A DNA stretch of 64,000 bases from an uncultured Isosphaeraceae bacterium (GCA_945957605.1 CAMFLR010000004.1:186001-250000), one strand, 5' to 3'. Positions 56,112-64,000 are shown, numbered from the stretch's first letter. Notes: generated by a model not told the origin, from the sequence alone. Made by a program: numbers and translations.

Positions 56112-57095
56112 TTAGGCTTTAAGCACGCCCTGAAGGGAGCGGTTGGAGCAGACCAGGTTGCCCTGCCACAGGAACGGAATGACCACCGCGTCCTGGTTGA
56201 GGGAAATCTTGTCGTCCAGGCGTTCCAGGTTGGCGTCCCGATGCACGGCCATTTCTAAGAAATCCGTGTTCAGGAAGTACATGTGGTTGGAAGCGATGCC
56301 GCCGCCTTTCGTGCCGCCGTCGAAGAAGACGTCGGCCGTCTTGTACTTGAGTGCCAGGAAGCCGCCTTGAGCTTCATCACTGTCCATGTAGCGTTTGTAC
56401 TGCTGCAACGACTCTTCGTAGAAGTCGAAGTAGTTGTTATCAGCGACAATGATGTCCGGGACATCACCGCCACGAGTCAACGCGTACCACAGGTTATTCA
56501 TCTGGGTCTGGATCGTTGTGGTGCCGATCGTCACAGCACCGCCGCCCTGGAGCGGAGAGGCGTTGGACTGCACCACGTTCTGCCACCAGGTGTAGGTGGA
56601 GGAGTTGATGCCGCCCACGGTACCGGTTCCCGCATCCGCCACGATGGCTTTGAGGCCACCGATCTGGTTGGTCGCCGTGCCGTCGGAATAAATGTCCGAT
56701 GACATGTCGTTGGCGAAGGTGCGAAGTGCATTCTTCACGCGGGCTTCGACGAGGTTGATGATTCGCTCTTTGCCGGAATTGTTGCGGATTTCCGTACCCG
56801 AGGCGGATACGTGGATCGCAACGTTTTTCCAGGCATAGTTGGCGGCGGTCAGCACGTCAGACGGGCTGATATTCAGCGTGTCATAGCCGCTGTAACGTTG
56901 GTAGGTGCTGTTCTCGGTGTAGTCGAGGGGTCGAACGATTTCCCAACCGCCATCGATCAGATTTACCTTCCCTTTTTTGTAGAGTCGGCGATAGAGCGCG
57001 TTATTGTTCGACACGTTGTCTGCCACCATGTTGGGATGGTTGCGGAACGTAGTCGTCACTAACGCGGTAAAAGTAGCATTAGGTGATACGGTCAT
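56112..57095 (-). CDS. Phage major capsid protein
   Basis: 327 residues. 'TFTALVTTTFRNHPNMVADNVSNNNALYRRLYKKGKVNLIDGGWEIVRPLDYTENSTYQRYSGYDTLNISPSDVLTAANYAWKNVAIHVSASGTEIRNNSGKERIINLVEARVKNALRTFANDMSSDIYSDGT' in outline is the N-arm, E-loop and spine helix of an HK97-fold coat protein as in podophages. 'DVPDIIVADNNYFDFYEESLQQYKRYMDSDEAQGGFLALKYKTADVFFDGG' is the typical A-domain part. Preceded by a scaffold gene and followed by a decoration gene, the standard order. Confidence 0.85.
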   Translation of the reverse strand: MTVSPNATFTALVTTTFRNHPNMVADNVSNNNALYRRLYKKGKVNLIDGGWEIVRPLDYTENSTYQRYSGYDTLNISPSDVLTAANYAWKNVAIHVSASGTEIRNNSGKERIINLVEARVKNALRTFANDMSSDIYSDGTATNQIGGLKAIVADAGTGTVGGINSSTYTWWQNVVQSNASPLQGGGAVTIGTTTIQTQMNNLWYALTRGGDVPDIIVADNNYFDFYEESLQQYKRYMDSDEAQGGFLALKYKTADVFFDGGTKGGGIASNHMYFLNTDFLEMAVHRDANLERLDDKISLNQDAVVIPFLWQGNLVCSNRSLQGVLKA

Positions 57096-57124
57096 ATGAT
57101 AGTTCCTAAATTAGTGGGTTAAGA

Positions 57125-58129
57125 TTAAGCCGCACCGTGAAGCTGGTCGTACGCCTGGAGCATGGATTCGCGCATGTTGGCCGCTGCCGGTGCTCCGCCG
57201 TTAAGCGATGCCTTCGGCGTTACCGTGACACCCGCCGCCTTCTTGGCTTTTGCTGCGGCTTCCTTTGCCGCTGCGACACGTTTGGCTTCCTCAGCCTTAC
57301 GGTCGGCCTCGAATTTGGCGAGTCTTTCCGCTTCGATCTTCTGACTTACGGCCGGACTTAAGACACAAGCTTTCTTGTAAGCTTCTTCCATGTTGGATGC
57401 GATTCCTGCGGAGAGCAGGCGTCCCATTTCGGAACGAACTTCGTCAAAATGCTCGTGACCCGGTGCCGACTTGAAGCTTTCGATCTGGCGATTTGTCTCG
57501 GCTTGCTGCCATGACTGAATCTGCTGTTCCAGGTTCTGAACCTTGGTCATTACGGGTGCGATTTCCGGAGTGGGAGGGGTCCCTTCCGGAGGTGTTGATG
57601 CATTCGGGGTCGTGATACCGCGTTGCTGGGCGAACCAAGCGATGAACTCCTGCGGCTTCTGGGCGGCGAAGTCAGACAAGGCGAGAAGCTGGCTTATAGC
57701 CCGCCCTTCATCCATGCCCTGCATCGCCCAAGCCTGACGCCGGGGAGCTAGAATCTGCTCGATGGGCTCCAGTCGCTTTTTCAGCTCCGATGCCTCTTGG
57801 GACTTCTGGGTGAAGCCTTTGTCGTACTCACTCTCGCGGTCGAGCAGCACTTGCTGCGCCTCCCGAGGGAGAGTGGTGAACTTGGCCTTCCACTCAGCCG
57901 ACCAGCGTTCCGGAGCGCTGAGAGGCTGCACAGCAGGCTCAGGCTCGGGCTCGCTTCCCTGGTCGGGTATCTCTTCCTCAGCGGCCTCAACGGGCGCTTC
58001 CGGTTCTTCTAGCTCTTCTTTCAGCTCCTTCGCCGCGAAACGGCCTTTATCATCACGGATCGGTGCGGACGATTCCTCGGCGAGCTTGTCAAATTCCTGC
58101 GAAAGTAGGTCTTTTAATTCATCGGACAT
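57125..58129 (-). CDS. Phage scaffold protein
   Basis: 334 residues, directly before the capsid gene. Highly charged and helical: 'LKDLLSQEFDKLAEESSAPIRDDKGRFAAKELKEELEEPEAPVEAAEEEIPDQGSEPEPE' is an acidic disordered N-terminus; 'YDKGFTQKSQEASELKKRLEPIEQIL' and 'VQNLEQQIQSWQQAETNRQIESFKSAPGHEHFDEVRSEMGRLL' are coiled coils; a Lys/Ala-rich segment ('EAKRVAAAKEAAAKAKKAAG') and short C-terminal helix, where scaffolds bind coat, end it. Position and composition define the role. Confidence 0.75.
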   Translation of the reverse strand: MSDELKDLLSQEFDKLAEESSAPIRDDKGRFAAKELKEELEEPEAPVEAAEEEIPDQGSEPEPEPAVQPLSAPERWSAEWKAKFTTLPREAQQVLLDRESEYDKGFTQKSQEASELKKRLEPIEQILAPRRQAWAMQGMDEGRAISQLLALSDFAAQKPQEFIAWFAQQRGITTPNASTPPEGTPPTPEIAPVMTKVQNLEQQIQSWQQAETNRQIESFKSAPGHEHFDEVRSEMGRLLSAGIASNMEEAYKKACVLSPAVSQKIEAERLAKFEADRKAEEAKRVAAAKEAAAKAKKAAGVTVTPKASLNGGAPAAANMRESMLQAYDQLHGAA

Positions 58130-58147
58130 AGATTTCCTATTAGTTGT

Positions 58148-58618
58148 TTACATTTCGTAATGTCTGGCAACAGCGGAAACAGCCTCGCGTGCAGCTTTGT
58201 CGATTGCTGCTTCCCTGTTGCGTTCGCGATCGTTCATCGCCTCGCGTTTCTCGCCTGGCTCAAGGAGGCGGCAGTTATGCCGTTTCAGGTTCTCGCGGTG
58301 GTCTTTTCTGCCGTCGATCCACTTACCGGTAACAGGGCAGTCGTAACCGGCGATATCAGGATTTATGTGAATGCTTCGGTTGGGTTTGATACTGATCGGC
58401 GCTGGGGGTGTCGGCTGAATATCAGCGGCAAGGAATGGCCCACATCGGTCGGTCCCACCGTAGAGACGGCGTTCCATGGCGATTCCGAGCGTAGCGGTCG
58501 AGGTGTCCCATTCAGGAAGATCGCCGTCGATGAGCCGCAAAGTTCCTGATGGATAGAGCCGATACTTGCCAATAAGTGCGTTTAGTTCTTTATAAAAACC
58601 TTCCAACCGTTCCTTCAT
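58148..58618 (-). CDS. Phage structural-cassette protein
   Basis: 156 residues. 'YRLYPSGTLRLIDGDLPEWDTSTATLGIAMERRLYGGTDRCG' may be a small beta domain. 'IAGYDCPVTGKWIDGRKDHRENLKRHNCRLLEPGEK' (about 92-127) is a recurring phage segment with one Cys, charged residues and a helix, found on proteins before scaffold genes. The C-terminus is a charged helix ('NDRERNREAAIDKAAREAV'). Role unknown. Confidence 0.6.
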   Translation of the reverse strand: MKERLEGFYKELNALIGKYRLYPSGTLRLIDGDLPEWDTSTATLGIAMERRLYGGTDRCGPFLAADIQPTPPAPISIKPNRSIHINPDIAGYDCPVTGKWIDGRKDHRENLKRHNCRLLEPGEKREAMNDRERNREAAIDKAAREAVSAVARHYEM

Positions 58619-58665
58619 TTGCCTTTTTTCCTTGTGCGTTTGCGGAGTTTTTCATGGATTTTCAT
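58615..58665 (-). CDS. Possible micro-gene (16 residues)
   Basis: MKIHEKLRKRTRKKGK, very basic, with AAAGGA upstream of its ATG and an ATGA overlap with the next gene at 58618. It may be a real coupled leader-type peptide or only a translational relay; no other support. Confidence 0.2.
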   Translation of the reverse strand: MKIHEKLRKRTRKKGK

Positions 58666-58667
58666 GA

Positions 58668-58997
58668 TTAGCTTCCTTTACCGATGCTGAAGAAAACTTT
58701 ACCGCTCGTGCTCGAATCAGGAATCGCGGCAACGTTCGTAATTCCCGGAGGGAGGGAAAACGCCTCAACAGAGCCGGTGGGTATGGGCATGTCGGCAGAG
58801 GTGGTTGCTGCGACGGAACTTGATGTGCCAAACTTGACGTAAGCGGTAACAGTGAGAGCGTTGAAGACACGGATCGTGTCGGAACCGTTTGAAGCTCTGG
58901 ATGCTAAAGCCACCTGGGCACTTGACGCGCTACCACTAAAGCTCACGTTAACCGTTTGGCCGTCGTAAGGCTGAAACAGGTCGATTGCTGTACTCAT
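58668..58997 (-). CDS. Small beta-rich phage protein
   Basis: 109 residues. 'MSTAIDLFQPYDGQTVNVSFSGSASSAQVALASRASNGSDTIRVFNALTVTAYVKFGTSSSVAATTSADMPIPTGSVEAFSLPPGITNVAAIPDSSTSGKVFFSIG' in outline: a single jelly-roll-like domain with 'IPTGSVEAFSLPPG' hairpins, the type found in head fibre or decoration proteins of podophages. Between small structural genes of the operon. Confidence 0.65.
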   Translation of the reverse strand: MSTAIDLFQPYDGQTVNVSFSGSASSAQVALASRASNGSDTIRVFNALTVTAYVKFGTSSSVAATTSADMPIPTGSVEAFSLPPGITNVAAIPDSSTSGKVFFSIGKGS

Positions 58998-59006
58998 TAA
59001 TCCTCC

Positions 59007-59414
59007 TCAATGCATTAGAAGTAAGAGCGCGGCGGCTTCTTCTTGAAGCCACATTTCGTTGTAGAGCTCGATAAGACGTCTCGCGTCACCGATGGATTTT
59101 GCAAGCCCACCAAAATCAATCGGGGGTAGTTCTTCGGTTTTGGCAACCGGCTTCGCGAACGGTGCGACAATTTCCTGTACGGTTTCCGCGACCGGCGAGG
59201 CCATTAACTCAGAGTAGATTCCTTCTAGCTCCTGACGGAACTGTTCTCGTTCGGCTCGTTTCCGTTTCCCGCTATTTTCGGGAACTTTGACGATCTTCGT
59301 CCGGCGATACTCTCCTCCATCGCCTTTTGGGAGAACGACGGCGGGAATTGCCCCAACCTTGGGGAAATAACTGGGAGCGTATTCCCGAGGTGCGAAGTAA
59401 GCCGCGGCAAACAT
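59007..59414 (-). CDS. Phage structural-cassette protein
   Basis: 135 residues. An aromatic/Pro N-terminus ('MFAAAYFAPREYAPSYFPKVGAIPAVVLPKGD') is followed by a charged helix ('SGKRKRAEREQFRQELEGIYSELMAS') and an Ala/Leu-rich terminal helix ('EMWLQEEAAALLLLMH'). Its ATG shares one base with the preceding stop codon (59414). No named family; small proteins of this kind accompany fibre genes. Confidence 0.55.
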   Translation of the reverse strand: MFAAAYFAPREYAPSYFPKVGAIPAVVLPKGDGGEYRRTKIVKVPENSGKRKRAEREQFRQELEGIYSELMASPVAETVQEIVAPFAKPVAKTEELPPIDFGGLAKSIGDARRLIELYNEMWLQEEAAALLLLMH

Positions 59415-60916
59415 TACGTTAGGTCGTACGTGACCGCCGTGCGGTTGCCGTTCGCATCGACGGTCGCGCTAATTCGGTTCTTAGCGTCGTTTGTATCTCG
59501 AATCGTTACGGAGGTTGTCGCGGCCCCGGAGAGCTTTCCAGCCAAGGCTGCGAGCATCAACCTGAAACCCTGCCGAGGGGTGATATTCGTCTCGATACCG
59601 GCAGATTGGTCTAGAATCGCGTCGATGCCGCCGCTTGAGAGCGAATAGCCTGTCTTGTCGCTGTTCGTACTCACTGTAACCCCGCCGGTTACGGAACCGA
59701 CGGCCCCGGTAACGCTACCGACTGATCCCGCTACTGATGCGATAATGAGATTAGTGGTCGTCGCGTTCAAATCCACACCTGAGCCGGGTTGAGTAAGCGT
59801 AAGACCATTGCCGCCACCCGTTCCCGAAATCTTGAACCCGTCATTGCCGGAAACCGTGGTGGTGCCACCTGCGGCAATAACGACACCTGCGGACGCACCA
59901 TTGTTTGAAGCCGCTCCAGCGCCGCCAGTGATCGAAAGACCGGCTCCCGATGTGCCGCTCACCGCTGTCGAAGCCGCTCCACCGGTAATGAGCATGCCTG
60001 GGCCGCCGGGTATGCCACCAACTGCCGGAGCGCCAGTGACGGAGATTCCTGCCTTCGTATTTCCCTGACCGGAAACGAGCATCCCGTGCCCACTATTCCC
60101 GGTAATTTCGACACCGTTTGTAAAGCCGAGCAGCGATAACGCGGGGCCGCTCGCGCCACCCGCACCGGAATAGCCTGCTCCCGTGCCGTTACCAACCGAT
60201 CTCGCACCGTGCCCACTAGTAGCATTCGACTTAAGGTTGACGCCGTTGCCGGTCGCGCCGGAGCCGCTCTCAAAATCGGCACCATGACCAGTTCCGTTCC
60301 CGGTCGCGGAAATCGCGGAAGCATTCGACGTGCTACGAGTCACAACAAGCCCATCGGAGATCGTGAATGTTCCGGTGCAAGTCAAAGCCCCAAGCGTTGT
60401 CGTGCCGGAATTGGCTCCCGATATGAGCAAGCCACCCGAAGCTCCGGGCGTGGCCGCAGCGACGTTGTTGATGTTCTTGACGTTTACATCCGGAATTCCT
60501 GCGGTGGCCGCCGTAACTGCCGTGCCAAGCCAACCAGTCACGTCCACCTGGGCGTGCAAATCGACGTCGATGGGTTGAGGAGCCATTCCGGCCGCTCCCT
60601 GCAACTGAAACGCACACGATTCCGCACCGGCTGCGAGAGCCGCGTTAGGCGGACAAAATTGATACCAACCCGGCATGTTCGTCGAGTCAATCTCTTTGAA
60701 GCCGCCGGACGTGTAAGTCCCAACCGTCATTGTCACGAGAGTTATAGAGGTCGCTGTCGTGTCGGTATCGCGGTGGTAATAAGCGGTCAATCCCGAGGTG
60801 TTAAACAATAAGCCAGTCTTTCCGGCTCCGGTCGTGCTCGTGCTGTCGCTTATGAACACTTGAAGGATTTGTGATGTGGCTCCGGCCTTGCGAGTGATGA
60901 TCACCGAACGCCCCAC
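59414..60916 (-). CDS. Glycine-rich fibre-like phage protein
   Basis: 500 residues from a GTG at 60916, overlapping the end of the upstream beta-helix gene by 16 bp. The first 140 residues are a beta domain ('RSVIITRKAGATSQILQVFISDSTSTTGAGKTGLLFNTSGLTAYYHRDTD', 'MPGWYQFCPPNAALAAGAESCAFQLQG') that recurs in phage fibre proteins. Residues about 165-385 are imperfect Gly/Ser/Asn/Ala-rich repeats ('GNGTGHGADFESGSGATGNGVNLKSNATSGHGARSVGNGTGAG') forming short rungs, as in beta-prism or beta-helix fibres. C-terminus ('RQGFRLMLAALAGKLSGAATTSVTIRDTND') is a folded end. Virion appendage. Confidence 0.65.
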   Translation of the reverse strand: MGRSVIITRKAGATSQILQVFISDSTSTTGAGKTGLLFNTSGLTAYYHRDTDTTATSITLVTMTVGTYTSGGFKEIDSTNMPGWYQFCPPNAALAAGAESCAFQLQGAAGMAPQPIDVDLHAQVDVTGWLGTAVTAATAGIPDVNVKNINNVAAATPGASGGLLISGANSGTTTLGALTCTGTFTISDGLVVTRSTSNASAISATGNGTGHGADFESGSGATGNGVNLKSNATSGHGARSVGNGTGAGYSGAGGASGPALSLLGFTNGVEITGNSGHGMLVSGQGNTKAGISVTGAPAVGGIPGGPGMLITGGAASTAVSGTSGAGLSITGGAGAASNNGASAGVVIAAGGTTTVSGNDGFKISGTGGGNGLTLTQPGSGVDLNATTTNLIIASVAGSVGSVTGAVGSVTGGVTVSTNSDKTGYSLSSGGIDAILDQSAGIETNITPRQGFRLMLAALAGKLSGAATTSVTIRDTNDAKNRISATVDANGNRTAVTYDLT

Positions 60917-62595
60917 ATCGGCCTGTAGAGCATTCCCGCACTCCCGCCAGCGTCTTGATGCTGGAACGCTCCCATGTCGTTATACGACGCTTGCGAAAGC
61001 CCGGGGAAAGCGTTGGGAACGCCAAAAGCACGTGCCGCCGCGCCTCCGCCAGCGGTGTTGTTCAAGGTAAAATCATTCGATGCCGCGTTATTGAATGGAG
61101 TCGCCGACAGAGTTACATCAAGCGTGTTGCTGTAAGGGCCGGAAAGATCTATCGCTATCGCTGACCCCGTATCATCCAAATTGTTTCGGTTTCCAGAGGT
61201 ATTGGTGTAATACGCGTTTCCGTCCCACTCCCACCGAGCAGGATAAGCCGAGTTTGTAGCGGCTAGTCCATACCCGCCATTGTTAGCTAGGATATTGCCT
61301 GTCACATAAAAATTGGTCAGTGCTGTCGTGTTCAAAAGAATGCCATGTGATCCACTGTTATAAATCGTATTACGAAAAGCCATTGAGCCGCCGCTCATGA
61401 CGATTCCTTGGTGTGAGCCGCTATTATTCGAGATCGTATTGAATAATGCGATACCTTCACCGGCCATGTTTATGCCATTGGATGCATTATCATGTATCCA
61501 GTTATTGAAAGCGATCGCTCGGGCCGTAATATTGATCGCATCGCCTGATGTTCCTCCGGTAAACTCGCTATAAGCGACTATCGTGTCGGAACCGCCCCCC
61601 GTCACCCCCGTGGTAGAAAAGCTGGTCACCTTACAGTTTATAGCTCTTCCAAGTGCAGCGCTAAAAGTTATCGCGCGGCCTGGGGTGGCTCCGGAACCAC
61701 CGAGGATGATATTCCGTATCATCCAGCCGGTATTATTAAAGGCAAGAATATTGTTTGCTGTTGTTATCTGAATGAGTGGACGGTTCGCAGCGTTAACACC
61801 TGGGGATATGTCTCCGCGTGCCGTGTTGTAGCCGATGATTTCACTCCACGCCACGGTGTTGCTGGGAGTCACGCTGGCAGCGGTGAACGTGGATGTTGCA
61901 GAAATCGAATATGTACCTTTTTGAATCCAAGCTTTGTTGCTCCCGACCATGGCACCGGCAAGCGTAGAAACATTGTCCAACGCCCCGCCTTCAGTCCATG
62001 TCCCATTCGTAAGCGAAAGCCCAGCCGATCGGTCGATAGTCGCCGTGCCACCGCTTACCGAGAGAATTTGATAACGCCCCGTGGTGAACCCGGCCCCAGC
62101 AGAGATATTAATACTATTGTTAACATCTGCTTGCGTAAACGTGTGCGTCGCCGATGTCACCCCAGTCCCCGCACCGTTGGTGGCGAGGTCAGTTCCGCTG
62201 AATTGCGATGAGGCTTGCTGGGTGTAGTCAATGCTCCACGAGCCGGATGTGGGGCTGGAAACCGTCGCAACTGCTTTGCTAAGCGTTGCCGCACCTGCGG
62301 CAACCGAGGCGATTGGATAATCACCTGGAATCCAGTTCGTGCCGGATGCAACGTGGAGAACGGCGCCTACATCGCCTGCAACGAAAGTGTAATTTACCGA
62401 GGTTACCGTGGGGCTGGCGGTATTGCCGTTGGTCGCTGCGAGTGTCGCATCAAGCGTTCCGGCGCTTAACGAATAAGCACCGGAGTTTGTTGAAGAGCCG
62501 GTCGTCCTTACTTCCCACACCGTATTAGCGGATAAGGCAGCCCAACCCGGAGAGGCAAAGCAGACCGCAAGAAGTAACCAGACGAATCTAAGCAT
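60901..62595 (-). CDS. Right-handed beta-helix protein with signal peptide
   Basis: 564 residues. It begins with a complete Sec signal peptide, 'MLRFVWLLLAVCFASPGWA' (cut after residue 19), most unusual for a gene in a virion operon. Residues 20-230 are beta repeats; 270-470 form a right-handed parallel beta-helix of pectate-lyase type ('IRNIILGGSGATPGRAITFSAALGRAINCKVTSFSTTGVTGGGSDTIVAYSEFTGGTSGDAINITARAIAFNNWIHDNASNGINM' in outline). It carries no obvious catalytic Asp set. It may be secreted from the lysogen, or be a tailspike-like adhesin. Function unknown. Confidence 0.7.
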   Translation of the reverse strand: MLRFVWLLLAVCFASPGWAALSANTVWEVRTTGSSTNSGAYSLSAGTLDATLAATNGNTASPTVTSVNYTFVAGDVGAVLHVASGTNWIPGDYPIASVAAGAATLSKAVATVSSPTSGSWSIDYTQQASSQFSGTDLATNGAGTGVTSATHTFTQADVNNSINISAGAGFTTGRYQILSVSGGTATIDRSAGLSLTNGTWTEGGALDNVSTLAGAMVGSNKAWIQKGTYSISATSTFTAASVTPSNTVAWSEIIGYNTARGDISPGVNAANRPLIQITTANNILAFNNTGWMIRNIILGGSGATPGRAITFSAALGRAINCKVTSFSTTGVTGGGSDTIVAYSEFTGGTSGDAINITARAIAFNNWIHDNASNGINMAGEGIALFNTISNNSGSHQGIVMSGGSMAFRNTIYNSGSHGILLNTTALTNFYVTGNILANNGGYGLAATNSAYPARWEWDGNAYYTNTSGNRNNLDDTGSAIAIDLSGPYSNTLDVTLSATPFNNAASNDFTLNNTAGGGAAARAFGVPNAFPGLSQASYNDMGAFQHQDAGGSAGMLYRPMWGVR

Positions 62596-62901
62596 TTAGA
62601 TTACAGGGCGCACGCAAGCTTTGAGGGCGGTGGCGTAATTCGAGTCGCCGCTAATTGCCGTCTTCAGATCGTTCAACAGGGCGTTGATGGATAGCACATC
62701 GGCAACGGAAAGAAGATTCGGCGGCCCATCCGTCCTACCATCGGTCCAAGTCGGGCTGCCTTGCGTAAGTGCGGCATAAACGGAGTCAATCGCTGCGATA
62801 TCGTCTGCGATGTCGGTGTATAACGCTCGGATCTGCTCGCAACGAGGGCGAAGGCGGGTATCAACGAAGTTCTGTACTTGGGCATCGGTAGCCATTGTCA
62901 T
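62596..62901 (-). CDS. Small phage structural-cassette protein
   Basis: 101 residues. 'ATDAQVQNFVDTRLRPRCEQIRALYTDIADDIAAIDSVYAALTQGSPTWTDGRTDGPPNLLSVADVLSINALLNDLKTAISGD' in outline: a four-helix protein with the 'WTDGRxDGPP' loop that recurs in small podophage proteins near portal genes. Starts nine bases after the stop of the next upstream gene. Role unknown. Confidence 0.6.
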   Translation of the reverse strand: MTMATDAQVQNFVDTRLRPRCEQIRALYTDIADDIAAIDSVYAALTQGSPTWTDGRTDGPPNLLSVADVLSINALLNDLKTAISGDSNYATALKACVRPVI

Positions 62902-62909
62902 AAGCTCTC

Positions 62910-63275
62910 CTAATGGGTTGTTTCGTTAACTTTGCTTCCCACGATACGGCCATTTTCAAACACGGCTGTGCGGGGAGACTTGATTGCCCTTTCTAAGCTC
63001 GCATGGTTTATTCCTGCTTGCTGAGTCGCTGCGGCGTGGTCCTGCGCGAGATGGGCGATCACTTGGGTTTGCTGTCCGATCAATTGAATAAGCATGCCAA
63101 GCATCTCAACAAGCTGATTGTGACGGATATCTACCGCTTCTTTATCCTGCTTTTCCTGGTTGATTTTCGCGATGTGGTCTTGAAGATGAGCTTTAACCGT
63201 CGCGTCAATCGCGTCGTCCGGCGTGTGATCGGGGAACTTCAGCGTTTTCCCATTAGGAAGTTTGGCGAGTTTCAT
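62910..63275 (-). CDS. Small phage coiled-coil protein
   Basis: 121 residues. 'MKLAKLPNGKTLKFPDHTPDDAIDATVKAHLQ' resembles the short phage domain 'LPDGTxLxFPxxTPDxxIxxxVKxHL'. A coiled coil ('EKQDKEAVDIRHNQLVEMLGMLIQLIGQQTQVIAHLAQDHAAATQ') and a conserved-looking end 'TAVFENGRIVGSKVNE' follow. Overlaps the end of the portal gene by four bases. Possible portal-associated factor. Confidence 0.6.
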   Translation of the reverse strand: MKLAKLPNGKTLKFPDHTPDDAIDATVKAHLQDHIAKINQEKQDKEAVDIRHNQLVEMLGMLIQLIGQQTQVIAHLAQDHAAATQQAGINHASLERAIKSPRTAVFENGRIVGSKVNETTH

Positions 63276-64000
63276 AAACGGCTACCATCGTCTCCATAGC
63301 GGTAAATCGCATCGGACGTTTCATCTTCAGGTTCTTCATTGCCTTGCGCTCGGTTGTATTCTCGTACTTCATGCTCTTGAGCGTTCCGGCGGTCAATCTC
63401 GGCTTTTACGCCGATCTCCTGAAGTTTCGCGGCTTGCTCGGCCCTCAGCTTTTCGATGTCGAGTTGATGCTGAAGCAGGAGTTTTTTGGTGTCAGACTCA
63501 TGTTCCAGTTGCATTTCTTGCTTCTTGCGAGCAGCCTCAGCTTGCTGCGAAACAAGGTCTTGCTGTGCTTGAGCCTGTTGTTGAGCCTGAGCTACTTTCG
63601 CATCGTTTTGAGCCCTAAACTGCTCAAGCTGCATTTCTGCCTGCATTTTCTGCTGCTCGATTTGAGCCTGGGCTTGGGCCTTGGCTGCTTCGGGATTCGG
63701 CTTCTGAGGAGGCGGTTTATCCATTCCCTCCTCGATAACGTCTTCTACTTCTCTTCCAAGCTTGAACCGGCGCAGGCAGGAAAGCAGAATTTTCTTCGCG
63801 GAGTCCAAATCAATAACTCCGTTTTCAACCGCTGGGCCGATGTCCTTCATGAACCCACCGATGCCTTGGACAAGCTCAGTGACTTGTTCTCTTTCTGCTT
63901 CTTGATCCGCCGCGATGGTTGAGTCTGTCTCGATGTCGATGCGGTAGCGTCGCAGGGCATCACTTTGAATGATCTGCATTACTTGTTCCCAGGAAGGTTT
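63272..64000 (-). CDS. Phage portal protein, C-terminal part (cut by window edge)
   Basis: 242 residues visible. The reading frame stays open to base 64000 ('KPSWEQVMQIIQSDALRRYRIDIETDSTIAADQEAEREQVTELV' in outline), so the gene continues beyond the window. 'WEQVMQIIQSDALRRYRIDIETDSTI' is a hallmark of P22-type/podophage portal proteins. The visible end is a long Gln/Ala/Glu coiled coil ('AKAQAQAQIEQQKMQAEMQLEQFRAQNDAKVAQAQQQAQAQQD'), as in the barrel or crown extension of such portals. It forms the DNA entry ring. Terminase genes should lie just past the edge. Confidence 0.8.
   Translation of the reverse strand, partial: KPSWEQVMQIIQSDALRRYRIDIETDSTIAADQEAEREQVTELVQGIGGFMKDIGPAVENGVIDLDSAKKILLSCLRRFKLGREVEDVIEEGMDKPPPQKPNPEAAKAQAQAQIEQQKMQAEMQLEQFRAQNDAKVAQAQQQAQAQQDLVSQQAEAARKKQEMQLEHESDTKKLLLQHQLDIEKLRAEQAAKLQEIGVKAEIDRRNAQEHEVREYNRAQGNEEPEDETSDAIYRYGDDGSRL

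Noticed and set aside
1..64000. CRISPR array, rRNA genes or insertion sequence
   Set aside because: No regularly spaced short repeats, rRNA-like stretches, transposase motifs or paired terminal inverted repeats were noticed.

Overview
The window looks like chromosome of a planctomycete carrying the left part of an integrated tailed phage. Support for the host: a DUF1501 gene paired with a cytochrome-c/DUF1549/DUF1553 gene, two PEP-CTERM-tailed secreted proteins, an N-terminal 'LEGLEDRLVLS' signature on a large secreted protease, and a coupled ECF sigma factor and Ser/Thr kinase pair. Identification is by motif reading only; no database search was run.

Host part (1-39,560). 1-8 kb: a cut-off D-2-hydroxyacid dehydrogenase divergent from a FadR-type regulator, the PSD1/DUF1501 pair, a GloVer-repeat PEP-CTERM protein and a HAD phosphatase. 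8-18.1 kb: an efflux cluster with an RND permease, a membrane-fusion adaptor and two tandem TolC-like outer-membrane factors, plus small secreted proteins. 18.4-21.3 kb: an FMN reductase and a compact ArsR/SRPBCC/alpha-beta-hydrolase operon with a large dyad at its promoter. 21.5-32.3 kb: an unknown secreted protein, a Tat-exported bicupin of the oxalate decarboxylase type, a bile-acid/sodium-symporter-family protein, the ECF sigma/kinase pair, a Zymomonas-type pyruvate decarboxylase and an OprP/OprO-type porin. 32.5-39.5 kb: a sedolisin (S53) protease with eight Ig-like repeats and no visible pro-domain, another PEP-CTERM protein, a DUF1801 protein and an unknown membrane protein.

Integrated element (about 39,568 to beyond 64,000). 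A perfect 17-bp terminator hairpin is followed by only the 3' half of a tRNA-Pro gene (minus strand), as expected where an element has entered a tRNA gene. Inside it come about 2 kb of AT-richer plus-strand cargo (DUF5677-like protein, small CxxC protein, HEPN-like protein). Then a tightly packed minus-strand late operon runs to the window edge. Read in transcription order (high to low coordinates) it has portal (cut by the edge), small proteins, a beta-helix protein with a signal peptide, a glycine-rich fibre-like protein, scaffold, major capsid protein, decoration protein, a DUF115-methyltransferase fusion, head-tail adaptor, a tail hub/nozzle protein with an inserted domain, a GNAT acetyltransferase, three ejection-type proteins, a tail fibre and a lysis module. 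The lysis module has a GH24 endolysin, several one-helix membrane proteins, and an Rz gene with Rz1 nested in another frame. This gene order and content fit a podovirus-like prophage. No integrase, terminase, repressor or replication gene lies in the window; they should lie beyond 64,000.

Most unusual points: the unknown cargo next to the att half-tRNA, the capsid-cassette DUF115-methyltransferase, the signal-peptide beta-helix protein in the structural operon, a 46-residue membrane protein on the opposite strand with its own promoter, and the propeptide-less sedolisin.
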